Below the pieces are notes generated by a model, which did no database searches, was not told where the DNA came from, and worked only from the letters and a program-made list of their open reading frames with translations. Both the position numbers and the translations under genes were made by a program. From Glaciecola sp964195425 (GTDB lineage: Bacteria; Pseudomonadota; Gammaproteobacteria; Enterobacterales; Alteromonadaceae): 64,000 nucleotides of DNA. The stretch covers positions 42,013-106,012 of the forward strand of contig CAXMOM010000011.1 of NCBI GenBank assembly GCA_964195425.1, written 5' to 3'. The first letter of the stretch is position 1. Each line of letters starts with the position of its first letter. This document shows positions 26,391 to 34,439 of this stretch, in pieces.

Positions 26391-27504
26391 TTGGCTTGAA
26401 CAGTTAACGTCCGAGCACGTGCGCAATCTTACGCCATATGAATCAGCAAGGCGTTTATTTGCGGCAAGCGAAGGTCAACAACGAGTATGGTTAAATGCCA
26501 ATGAATCACCAGAAGCGGGTGAGTATACTGTGCACAACATATTACTCAATCGCTATCCTGATTGCCAGCCACCAAAGGTACTTAAAGGCTACGCGCAATA
26601 TACTGGCCTAACATCCGAGCAAATAGTGACTACCCGCGGCGCTGACGAAGGCATTGAATTATTGATCCGCGCGTTTTGCCAACCTGCCTTTGATAGCGTA
26701 CTTATATGCCCACCTACCTACGGTATGTATGCAATAAGCGCACATACTTTCAATGTAGGGGTTGAAAAGGCCTTATTAAATGAAGACTTCAGCGTGAACG
26801 TTGATGCTGTAAATAGCTTTGCAGGTAAGGTTAAACTCGTTTTTTTATGTTCACCTAATAATCCTACGGGTACCACTATTGCCCAAACTGATTTAGAGAA
26901 CATATTGCAAGCTTATGCTAATACAGCAATTGTTGTTCTTGATGAAGCATATATAGAGTTTAGTCCCGCTTTAACACAAACCGCTTTATTGGCCAAACAT
27001 CCACATTTGGTTATTCTTCGTACGCTTTCAAAAGGATTTGCGCTAGCAGGTATCCGATGTGGATTTGTACTTAGCTCGCCACAAATTAAAGATATATTGC
27101 TCAAAGTAATTGCACCCTACCCTGTGCCTGATCCTGTTGCACAAATTGCGACTCAAGCGTTAAGTATAAACGGCATTAACAACATGAATGCTAACGTTAA
27201 AATGTTAGGCGAAGAGCTTACTCAAGTCAGTCAACAACTTGGCAAAATAGCGGATGTGACGCTTGTAGGTAGCCAATGTGGTAATTTTGTATTATTCAAA
27301 AGCCCGCACAACAAAGAGCTCATGCAATATCTGGTAGAGAATAACGTGCTTATTCGCGACCAATCAAAACAAGTGCTACTTGACAATTGCTTACGTATCA
27401 GTATTGGTACACCCGAGCAAAACAAACAGTTAATGGCATTAATAGAGACCTTTTTTAAGCAAAATAAAGGCAACAACACGACGAACCAAGAGGCAGTATT
27501 ATGA
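26383..27504 (+). CDS. hisC: Histidinol-phosphate aminotransferase HisC
   Basis: Class I/II PLP aminotransferase of 373 residues. WLNANESPEAG is the family opening, LFLCSPNNPTGT and VVLDEAYIEFS contact PLP, and the Schiff-base lysine lies in LRTLSKGFALAGIRCGF. It transaminates imidazole acetol phosphate with glutamate. Its 3' end overlaps hisB (ATGA). Confidence 0.97.
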   Translation: MADWLEQLTSEHVRNLTPYESARRLFAASEGQQRVWLNANESPEAGEYTVHNILLNRYPDCQPPKVLKGYAQYTGLTSEQIVTTRGADEGIELLIRAFCQPAFDSVLICPPTYGMYAISAHTFNVGVEKALLNEDFSVNVDAVNSFAGKVKLVFLCSPNNPTGTTIAQTDLENILQAYANTAIVVLDEAYIEFSPALTQTALLAKHPHLVILRTLSKGFALAGIRCGFVLSSPQIKDILLKVIAPYPVPDPVAQIATQALSINGINNMNANVKMLGEELTQVSQQLGKIADVTLVGSQCGNFVLFKSPHNKELMQYLVENNVLIRDQSKQVLLDNCLRISIGTPEQNKQLMALIETFFKQNKGNNTTNQEAVL

Positions 27505-28571
27505 GTCAGCAGACTATATTATTTATAGACAGAGACGGCACTTTAGTAGAAGAGCCACCTGTTGATAAACAGTTAGATAGCTTAGCAAAGTTAGTCTTCG
27601 AAGCGAATGTAATTCCAAGTTTGTTGGCGCTGCAAAAAGCAGGCTTCAGGCTAGTTATGGTCTCAAACCAAGATGGCTTAGGCACCATTAGCTTTCCGCA
27701 GGATACTTTCGATGTTCCGCATAATGCCATGATGCGAGTATTTAGTAGTCAGGGCGTAGTGTTTGACGACGTATTAATTTGCCCGCATTTTGATGCTGAC
27801 AACTGCAGCTGCCGAAAGCCTAAACTAGGCCTTGTAAAAGACTACTTGCAACAAGGCAAAGTTGACTTTACCCGTTCATACGTCATTGGCGATCGCGATA
27901 CCGACATCGCATTAGCCCATAATATGGGTATTGAAGGTATAAAGTATGATCCTAGTACCCACAACTGGGACCAAATTGTAAAAGAACTCACAGTTAAGGC
28001 TAGAACTGCAGTAGTAGAACGCAATACGTCTGAAACCAAAATAAAAGTGGCGGTTAATTTAGATAGCCAAGAAAAATCTGACATTCATACCGGCATGGGA
28101 TTTTTTGACCACATGCTTGACCAAGTTGCTACTCACGCAGGCTTTTATTTACAAGTACACGTAGACGGCGACTTACATATAGACGACCATCACAGCGTTG
28201 AGGATACGGCCCTTGCCTTAGGCGAAGCACTTAAAAAAGCCCTTGGGGACAAACGTGGTATTGCGCGCTTTGGTTTTGCATTGCCTATGGATGAATGTCG
28301 AGCTGAGTGCTTGATGGATATTTCAAACCGACCACACTTACAATTTGATGCAGAATTCAGCCGCGACAGCGTAGGCGAAATGGCCACTGAAATGGTGCCT
28401 CACTTCTTTTATTCAATTGCGCAATCTATGGGTTTGTCTTTGCACTTGTCCACCACTCGAGGCAATGCTCATCATCAAGTTGAAAGCTTGTTTAAAGTGT
28501 TTGGCCGTGCGCTTCGCCAAGCGATTAGTAAGCAAGGGGACATATTACCCAGCACCAAGGGAGCCTTATAA
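27501..28571 (+). CDS. hisB: Bifunctional histidinol-phosphatase / imidazoleglycerol-phosphate dehydratase HisB
   Basis: Protein of 356 residues. The N-terminal HAD phosphatase domain (about 1-165) has the nucleophile motif FIDRDGTL, the zinc loop CPHFDADNCSCRKP and IGDRDTDIALA. The C-terminal IGPD domain has two HHxxE-type manganese motifs (DDHHSVEDTALALGEAL and GNAHHQVESLFKVFGRALRQA). The fused form is typical of gammaproteobacteria. Confidence 0.97.
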   Translation: MSQQTILFIDRDGTLVEEPPVDKQLDSLAKLVFEANVIPSLLALQKAGFRLVMVSNQDGLGTISFPQDTFDVPHNAMMRVFSSQGVVFDDVLICPHFDADNCSCRKPKLGLVKDYLQQGKVDFTRSYVIGDRDTDIALAHNMGIEGIKYDPSTHNWDQIVKELTVKARTAVVERNTSETKIKVAVNLDSQEKSDIHTGMGFFDHMLDQVATHAGFYLQVHVDGDLHIDDHHSVEDTALALGEALKKALGDKRGIARFGFALPMDECRAECLMDISNRPHLQFDAEFSRDSVGEMATEMVPHFFYSIAQSMGLSLHLSTTRGNAHHQVESLFKVFGRALRQAISKQGDILPSTKGAL

Positions 28572-29186
28572 ATGGCAGCACAATCGTTGGTCATTATCGA
28601 TACCGGTTGTGCCAATATATCATCGGTAAAATTCGCTGTTGAACGTTTGGGTATTCAAGCACTTGTATCTGATGATGTTACCGAAATAAGCCAAGCGCAG
28701 CGCGTTATTCTACCAGGCGTAGGAAGTGCTCCTGCCGCGATGGCGAGCATTGCTCGTAAACAGCTTACCGATTGTATTCAATCGTTAAGCCAACCTGTAT
28801 TGGGCGTATGCTTAGGCATGCAGCTAATGGTTGAGAGCTCACAAGAAAACTACTTGGGTAATGAGCAAGATACGCCTTGTTTAGGTTTATTAGCTGGGCG
28901 TGTTGCCAAAATGGAAGCAGGTGATTTAACCCTTCCACATATGGGCTGGAACAGAGTGCATAGCTTGTGCGACAACCCGTTATTTACAGATATTGACGAC
29001 GGTGCGCACTTTTATTTTGTGCATGGTTATAGCATTGCAAAGTACCAACACACATTAGCGACATGTCATTATCATAGCGATTTTTCTGCGGCTATTAACA
29101 AAGATAATTTCTTTGGCGTGCAATTTCACCCTGAGCGCTCTAGTGATGCCGGCGCCCAATTATTAAAGAATTTTTCAAGGATTTAA
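28572..29186 (+). CDS. hisH: Imidazole glycerol phosphate synthase glutaminase subunit HisH
   Basis: Class I glutamine amidotransferase of 204 residues supplying ammonia to HisF. The nucleophile elbow GVCLGMQLMVESS holds the catalytic Cys, and VQFHPERSS holds the His-x-Glu pair. The ATG immediately follows the hisB TAA. Confidence 0.96.
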   Translation: MAAQSLVIIDTGCANISSVKFAVERLGIQALVSDDVTEISQAQRVILPGVGSAPAAMASIARKQLTDCIQSLSQPVLGVCLGMQLMVESSQENYLGNEQDTPCLGLLAGRVAKMEAGDLTLPHMGWNRVHSLCDNPLFTDIDDGAHFYFVHGYSIAKYQHTLATCHYHSDFSAAINKDNFFGVQFHPERSSDAGAQLLKNFSRI

Positions 29187-29191
29187 ACACC

Positions 29192-29929
29192 ATGATCATT
29201 CCTGCAATCGATCTTATAGAAGGTAAAGTGGTTCGCTTATATCAAGGCGACTATGCGCAAACTACTGAGTATAAATTAGACCCTGTTGATGTGGTGAAGG
29301 ATTACGCTAGCCAAGGCGCTAAAGTACTTCACATTGTCGATTTAACCGGTGCGAAAGACCCTGCGAAACGTCAAATACCTTTGATTAAATCTATGGTGGC
29401 AACTGGCTTAATGTCGTTTCAGGCAGGCGGCGGTGTACGCACCAAACAAGATGTGGTTGACTTGTTAGAGGCTGGTGTTGATAGAGTCGTTATAGGCTCT
29501 TTAGCAGTAAGCGAACGATCGCTAGTAGCGAGTTGGTTTGAAGAATTTGGGGCCGAAAAAATTGTATTAGCGCTTGATGTTAATATTGATGCAAACAATA
29601 ACAAGTTTGTAGCTACCCATGGTTGGCAACAAGATTCAGGCGTAAGCATAGATGCGCTTATAGCCCACTATTCATCCGTAGGTTTAACCCACGTTTTATG
29701 CACAGACATAAGTAAAGACGGCACGCTTACCGGCGCAAACAATCAACTATATAGCGAACTTTTGGTGCAATATCCTAATATTCAATGGCAAGCTTCAGGT
29801 GGCATAGGAAGCTTAGCAGACATAAACGCCCTTAAACCAACAAATGTTCAGGGTGTGATATTAGGCAGAGCCTTATTAGAAGGCAAATTTACGCTAGTGG
29901 AGGCAATTAAATGCTGGCAAGACGCATAA
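29192..29929 (+). CDS. hisA: ProFAR isomerase HisA
   Basis: TIM-barrel isomerase of 245 residues for phosphoribosylformimino-5-aminoimidazole carboxamide ribotide. IIPAIDLIEGKVVRLYQGDY, HIVDLTGAKD, QAGGGVRTKQDV and HVLCTDISKDGTLTGAN include the two catalytic Asp and the phosphate-binding loops. It overlaps hisF by 19 bp. Confidence 0.96.
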   Translation: MIIPAIDLIEGKVVRLYQGDYAQTTEYKLDPVDVVKDYASQGAKVLHIVDLTGAKDPAKRQIPLIKSMVATGLMSFQAGGGVRTKQDVVDLLEAGVDRVVIGSLAVSERSLVASWFEEFGAEKIVLALDVNIDANNNKFVATHGWQQDSGVSIDALIAHYSSVGLTHVLCTDISKDGTLTGANNQLYSELLVQYPNIQWQASGGIGSLADINALKPTNVQGVILGRALLEGKFTLVEAIKCWQDA

Positions 29930-30684
29930 TACCCTGCCTAGATGTGCGCGATGGCGTAGTTGTAAAAGGCGTTAAATTTAGAAATCATGAAGTTATTGGT
30001 GATATTGTGCCACTAGCACAAAAATACGCCGAAATTGGCGCCGACGAACTGGTGTTTTATGATATTACGGCGTCAAGCGACCAGCGCGTTGTAGATAAAA
30101 GCTGGGTAAGCAAAATAGCGCAAGTTATCGACATTCCCTTTTGTGTAGCAGGTGGCATAAAAACCGTGGAAGACGCAGGGCGAATTCTAGCGATGGGTGC
30201 CGACAAAATATCGGTAAACAGCCCAGCTCTAAGCAGCCCAGAACTTATTACTGATCTTTATAACACTTATGGCCAACAGTGCGTGGTAGTGGGCATTGAT
30301 AGCTTTTACAATACCGACACCCAAGCCTATGAGGTATATCAGTTTACGGGCGATGAATCGCGCACACAAAAAACAAAATGGCAAACCCTCGATTGGATAC
30401 AAGAAGTGCAAAGCCGAGGCGCCGGTGAAATAGTTCTCAACTGCATGAACCAAGATGGCGTGCGTAACGGCTACGATATTGAACAATTAGCCAAGGTCCG
30501 CGAAAAATGTTTTGTGCCATTAATCGCCTCAGGTGGTGCTGGCACTATGCAACATTTTGCAGATGTGTTTAAACAAGCCAAAGTAGACGGTGCCCTAGCC
30601 GCGTCAGTATTTCATAAAAACATTATTGCCATGGCTGAACTCAAAGCATACTTAGTTGATCAAGGGATTGAAATTAGACCGTAA
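29911..30684 (+). CDS. hisF: Imidazole glycerol phosphate synthase cyclase subunit HisF
   Basis: TIM-barrel cyclase of 257 residues, partner of HisH. RRIIPCLDVRDGVVVKGVKF, ELVFYDITASSDQR, CVAGGIKTVEDA and LNCMNQDGVRNGYD carry the catalytic Asp residues. The start lies inside the hisA end. Confidence 0.97.
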   Translation: MLARRIIPCLDVRDGVVVKGVKFRNHEVIGDIVPLAQKYAEIGADELVFYDITASSDQRVVDKSWVSKIAQVIDIPFCVAGGIKTVEDAGRILAMGADKISVNSPALSSPELITDLYNTYGQQCVVVGIDSFYNTDTQAYEVYQFTGDESRTQKTKWQTLDWIQEVQSRGAGEIVLNCMNQDGVRNGYDIEQLAKVREKCFVPLIASGGAGTMQHFADVFKQAKVDGALAASVFHKNIIAMAELKAYLVDQGIEIRP

Positions 30685-30773
30685 GCTTATATTTAATATG
30701 AAGCATTATAGTGCAGTAGAGTACTTAAGCATTAATCGCCATTAACAGCTACAGAAAGAACACAGGAACACAC

Positions 30774-31400
30774 ATGAAAGTGACATCAGAAAATTTAAAA
30801 GAGCTCGCATGGGATAAAATGGATGGTTTATTGCCCTGCGTGATACAAGATGCCACCAGTGGACAAGTCCTGATGTTAGGCTATATGAACCAAGAAGCAG
30901 TGAATGCCACTTTAAGCAAAGGTTTAGTGACTTTTTTTAGTCGCAGTAAGCAACGTTTATGGACCAAAGGCGAAACCTCAAACAACACTTTAGAGTTGGT
31001 AGACATAAGCGCCGATTGTGACAATGACAGCTTATTAGTACTGGCAAGTGCCAACGGACCTACCTGCCATAACGGCACAACATCTTGTTGGAACGAAGCC
31101 GATACAAGCGATGTAAGCTTTTTGGCGCAGTTAGAGTCAGTAATTGCATCACGTAAAAATGCGCCTGCTGATTCAAGCTATACAGCATCGTTATACGCCA
31201 GTGGCATTAAGCGTATTGCCCAAAAAGTAGGGGAAGAAGGGGTTGAAACAGCATTAGCTGCAACCGTTCGAGACCTAGATGAGCTTAAAAACGAGTCGGC
31301 TGACCTCATTTATCATCTAATAGTATTGTTGCAAGCTAGCGACCTATGCCTATCAGATGCGATTAAAGTGCTAAAAGATCGGCACAATAAATCCATTTAA
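30774..31400 (+). CDS. hisI: Bifunctional PR-AMP cyclohydrolase / PR-ATP pyrophosphohydrolase HisIE
   Basis: Protein of 208 residues. The N-terminal HisI part (about 1-110) has VLMLGYMNQEAVNATL, FFSRSKQRLWTKGE and zinc-binding Cys motifs (DCDNDSLLVL, GPTCHNGTTSCW). The C-terminal HisE helices carry KVGEEGVETALAA and ADLIYHLIVLL. An 89-bp gap separates it from hisF, with no terminator seen, so it probably remains in the operon. Confidence 0.96.
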   Translation: MKVTSENLKELAWDKMDGLLPCVIQDATSGQVLMLGYMNQEAVNATLSKGLVTFFSRSKQRLWTKGETSNNTLELVDISADCDNDSLLVLASANGPTCHNGTTSCWNEADTSDVSFLAQLESVIASRKNAPADSSYTASLYASGIKRIAQKVGEEGVETALAATVRDLDELKNESADLIYHLIVLLQASDLCLSDAIKVLKDRHNKSI

Positions 31401-31435
31401 AATCATAAGTTTATAAAATAATTCACTAAAAGCGA

Positions 31436-31462
31436 TTGAAAAAACATTAGTTAATCCTATAT
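31436..31462 (+). promoter_or_regulatory. Sigma-32-like heat-shock promoter of ibpA
   Basis: TTGAAA (31436-31441) and CCTATAT (31456-31462) are separated by 14 bp, close to the RpoH pattern CTTGAAA and CCCCATnT. It lies 135 bp upstream of the IbpA-type gene, leaving a leader of about 120 bases with several hairpins. The match is imperfect in the -10 half. Confidence 0.55.
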
Positions 31463-31573
31463 ATATTATGTGGAAGCCGAAAGGGTCCACAGATGAAGCT
31501 TAAAGGCTATTAACCTAAGCTTTTCAAATACTTATTGCCGAATAATCGGGATGAGTTATTACAACCTTACATA

Positions 31574-31591
31574 TTGCTTAATAGGAAGGAT
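31574..31591 (+). promoter_or_regulatory. ROSE-like RNA thermometer at the ibpA ribosome site
   Basis: TTGCT (31574-31578), a TAAT loop and AGGAA (31583-31587) can form a small hairpin sequestering the Shine-Dalgarno with a central G-G mismatch. UYGCU opposite AGGA is the hallmark of ROSE thermometers controlling small heat-shock genes. Upstream in the leader AAGCTTA pairs with TAAGCTT (about 31497-31521), adding a further stem. Structure is inferred by eye. Confidence 0.55.
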
Positions 31592-31597
31592 ATGACT

Positions 31598-32071
31598 ATG
31601 AGAACCATCGATTTATCACCACTTTACCGTTCATTTATCGGCTCTGATCACTTAGCATCAATGATTGATACCGCCAGCCGCCAAGAAAAACAAAACACTT
31701 ATCCACCATATAACATAGAACTGTTGGGCGAAGACAAATACCGTATCACTATGGCTGTTGCAGGGTTTGCCAAAGATGAGGTAATCATCGAAGTGCAAGA
31801 AAACACCCTAAAAGTAACGGGCACCAAAGAGGCTGAAAAAGGGAATGTGAGTAAAGGTGCTAGCGATGATCAAACCCATCAACGCAAGTACTTACACAAA
31901 GGCATTTCCGAGCGTAACTTTGAGCGTAAATTCCAGCTTGGCGACAACGTCAAAGTGTTAGCCGCAGACTTGCAACACGGTATGTTGCATATAGATCTTG
32001 AGCGAGTCGTGCCTGAAGCACAAAAAGCTCGTCGGATAGATATTGGCAGCAGATTGATTGAGAACCAATAA
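31598..32071 (+). CDS. ibpA: Small heat-shock protein IbpA-like (Hsp20)
   Basis: Alpha-crystallin chaperone of 157 residues from the ATG at 31598, giving the IbpA-type start MRTIDLSPLYRS; the ATG at 31592 would add two residues. YPPYNIELLGEDKYRITMAV opens the Hsp20 domain, ERNFERKFQLGDNVKV is its core, and HIDLERVVPEAQKARRIDI is the IxI-like end. It holds unfolding proteins for refolding under heat. It has its own heat-shock-type promoter, thermometer and terminator. Confidence 0.93.
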   Translation: MRTIDLSPLYRSFIGSDHLASMIDTASRQEKQNTYPPYNIELLGEDKYRITMAVAGFAKDEVIIEVQENTLKVTGTKEAEKGNVSKGASDDQTHQRKYLHKGISERNFERKFQLGDNVKVLAADLQHGMLHIDLERVVPEAQKARRIDIGSRLIENQ

Positions 32072-32107
32072 GCTAAATCAATTCATTATTGTGTTTCCCT
32101 AGACACT

Positions 32108-32134
32108 AAAAGGCGCTTTTAAAGCGCCCTTTTT
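32108..32134 (+). terminator. Intrinsic terminator after ibpA
   Basis: GGCGCTTT and AAAGCGCC form a GC-rich stem with flanking A and T runs, 37 bp after the ibpA stop. Confidence 0.8.
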
Positions 32135-32283
32135 ATGGTGGGCAAAGCATTAAAGAAAATACTATTGTTGACGACACAGAGAGTAGATCCATCTAATAGC
32201 TAAAGTTTTTTATTTAACTCGCAGCTCGGATGCTTAGGAGTATATAAACAGATAATGACGACCTTTTTTAAGAGCACTGATAC

Positions 32284-32901
32284 ATGCCTAACCGAATCTT
32301 ATTTTTTAGTAAAATCTTCTTTTGGCGTTTCTGTGGTTTCTTATCTTATCTTATCTTACTTCCATTTGGTATTAATAATTTTGCCCAAGGCCGCACAATA
32401 GGCGGAATAATTACTATCTGTGTGGCCATACTTTTTGCGGTTAATGCTTTTGTCGGCTGGCGCGGTCGCTACGTATTATATTTAAACCTGCTTGGTATTG
32501 TTCCAGCATTTACGCTGTGCACAGCTAATGCGGTTTTCACGCTACAAGTTGTTGGTTCGTATTGGTCATATTTATGCGTATTTGCCATTTATTTTAATTT
32601 TCCCTTTCAATATACTAAATATGCCAACGTAGCATTTCTAATCGCTGTTATTGGTGCCGCATGGTTATCGCTTGAGCCAACTGTTTTCCTGAGATTTAGC
32701 GTAGTATTAGTCGGTGCTAGTATTTTTATATTCATTTCTAAAAATGAAACTACTAAAGCACAAATATTGCCGCGAAAACAAGCTGCTACCGATTCATTGA
32801 CGGGTACATTTAATAGAGTGCAACTGCCCATAAATTTAGAAGAAGCAATTCTAAATTTTAAAGATAAAGGCGTTAAATCAACTTTATGCTTGGTCGATAT
32901 C
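32284..32901 (+). pseudogene. Diguanylate cyclase (membrane + GGDEF), 5' part of a gene split by insertion
   Basis: About 206 codons. The N-terminus holds five to six membrane helices (ICVAILFAVNAFVGW, LYLNLLGIVPAFTLC, VAFLIAVIGAAWLSL, VVLVGASIFIFIS), followed by the start of a GGDEF domain (AATDSLTGTFNRVQL, STLCLVDI). The normal next residues (DxFKxINDxxGH) are absent: the frame runs into foreign sequence and stops. The missing half, resuming exactly with DNFKK, lies 6.8 kb away at 39682. Ancestral role would be c-di-GMP synthesis; now inactive. Confidence 0.9.
32897..32901. repeat. Target-site duplication ATATC, left copy
   Basis: ATATC here is repeated at 39677-39681. In the host gene a single copy would join ...GTCG-ATATC-GATAATTTT in the GGDEF reading frame, so the second copy arose on insertion. 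Confidence 0.88.
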
Positions 32902-32977
32902 TGTTAGTGAGTATTAATATCAGTTCCCAAAGGTATATTATATTTGGTTTGCGGCACTTTTGTATTGTGCTAATCGC
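32902..32977 (+). repeat. Left terminal inverted repeat of the 6.8-kb element
   Basis: Aligns without gaps over about 70 bases to the reverse complement of 39601-39676, with roughly four of five positions equal by eye. Strongest blocks are TATTAATAT, TATTATAT and TGGTTTGCGGCA. Weaker similarity (including TGACGGTCT) continues beyond. Confidence 0.85.
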
Positions 32978-33430
32978 CGACGCAGCAAGATAATGTGATG
33001 ACGGTCTCAAAAGGGCAGTTAGGCGACGTAGCTATTTTCGAAGATTTAGTCTCCTTAGAGCGATCAGCGGTCGGTGGGGTGATTAGTTTCTCAATCATTT
33101 AAACACCAACTTGCGCGCTGAAATCAGATATCTAACGACGAAAACAGCGGCGAAAACTCATTACTGCCTCAGATAAGTCTGTTTGAATAAAAACAGTTGA
33201 GTAATAGACGAAAAATAACCGACTGTCACTCCCTCAAGGATATAAAAGAGAGGTAAATATGAGGCAATACGTATTTTTCTTTTATGAAAAATGACGTTTT
33301 ATTTTACCTACACTCTGATTTTTTTACAGGGTAAGTTCACTCATTATTTCTATAAAAATAAAGGTAATAAAATTGAGTGGTGGGGTGCTTAAGGCACGCC
33401 CACTATAAATTGATAGAACTTTTACCACTT
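32978..33430. other. Non-coding left part of the element
   Basis: No gene recognised. A 34-codon frame at 32998-33102 is open but has no family resemblance. The rest is AT-rich and downstream of the reverse-strand NIPSNAP gene. Confidence 0.4.
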
Positions 33431-33853
33431 CTACAACTTAGGCGAAAAATCTGTGGTTTGCATAAATACCACCTCAATACTGTCTACTAAGGCACCCTTT
33501 TTTCTTGATGCTTGGTATGCCTTTACCCATGTTGGATCAGCAATAAATGTTTGCCATTTTTGTTTGGCGTCTTGTTCGCTGTCGTGCTCCAAAATATAGA
33601 TTAAGGTGTTGCTCGATTCGGGTGCTGTCGTTGGAATCCAGTAGGCCACTACTTTCATATTAAGGCGTTCAAAAATACTATGAGTATGCTCGCGAAATCG
33701 AGTTTGTAATTCAAGCAGTTTGCCTTCGTTAGTATGATAAGTACGCAGTTCATAGACCTTCTGTTGGCCTTGTGCTTGGGCACTAGTGGCCATAATCAGT
33801 GTGGACAATAGAAACAACTTTACTAAAACTATAAACCGATATTTTTTCAACAT
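33431..33853 (-). CDS. Secreted NIPSNAP-family protein
   Basis: Protein of 140 residues with an N-terminal signal peptide (KYRFIVLVKLFLLSTLIMATSAQA, cleavage near AQA-QG). A NIPSNAP ferredoxin-like domain follows: VYELRTYHTNEGKLLELQTRF, VVAYWIPT, NTLIYILEHDS and KQKWQTFIADPTWVKAY. The biochemical role of NIPSNAP proteins in bacteria is not settled. Export to the periplasm is predicted. It is the leftmost cargo gene of the element and is transcribed toward the left end. Confidence 0.88.
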   Translation of the reverse strand: MLKKYRFIVLVKLFLLSTLIMATSAQAQGQQKVYELRTYHTNEGKLLELQTRFREHTHSIFERLNMKVVAYWIPTTAPESSNTLIYILEHDSEQDAKQKWQTFIADPTWVKAYQASRKKGALVDSIEVVFMQTTDFSPKL

Positions 33854-34439
33854 TTAATGGTTAACCTTTTGTTTTTTGATTGTTATTTTTATACGCCTAC
33901 CTTGGATGAATGTGGGGCAGATTACAAGCGTTAGCGAATTAACAGAACAGTCAGTAGCGCGTTTTTGCAATAGTCTGGATGTTTGCCGAAGTCCTTCTTT
34001 GGTGGCTCTGCTGGGTCGAACAACAGCGGGAGGCGCTTTTTTTAGATTCTGCATTAAGTAAATACTTATAATTTCAGAAGCTTACTTTCTTTGCAATAGT
34101 AATTTTCAAACGTGGCGCTTAGGTATTTACGCGTACTTGGCAACAAGGCGAAGAATTGTAGGTTTGAATACGATATGTAACTTGTCTTTAGGCTTTTTGT
34201 AAAATGTGGATTGGTTAGAACCTATAACGAGGAACGTCCGCTCTTCATCTTGATGAGTAATTCTGTCAATCGAATTGTGTTGGTAGCAAATTGTGCAAAC
34301 CTGTTACACAATTTCAAATCGCGTACGACCGTTATTGCCGTAGAGGCGACTGAATTACTTGGGGAATGCAGCGATTGTAGGTTTTCTTTTCGATTACTAG
34401 CAATTTGTGTATTGTATGACATGAGAAAACTGTTTTGAC
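33854..34439. other. Spacer in the element with a degenerate internal end-like repeat
   Basis: No protein gene is supported; short open frames occur on both strands without resemblance. The block GCGTACGACCG-TATTGCCGTAGAG at 34321-34345 recurs at 39544-39568 near the right end in the same orientation, with weaker similarity around it. Divergent promoters for the NIPSNAP gene and the serine hydrolase should lie here. Confidence 0.5.
34321..34345 (+). repeat. Internal repeat, copy 1
   Basis: Twenty-four of 25 bases equal those at 39544-39568 (GCGTACGACCG, T or C, TATTGCCGTAGAG), with upstream ACAATT-CAAA-like similarity. It could be a relic of another end of a related element. Confidence 0.75.

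Noticed and set aside
32998..33102. 34-codon frame in the left part of the element
   Set aside because: Protein-like composition but too short, without ribosome site or known pattern.
33854..34061. Overlapping open frames on both strands after the NIPSNAP gene
   Set aside because: No start with ribosome site, no family resemblance; probably non-coding.
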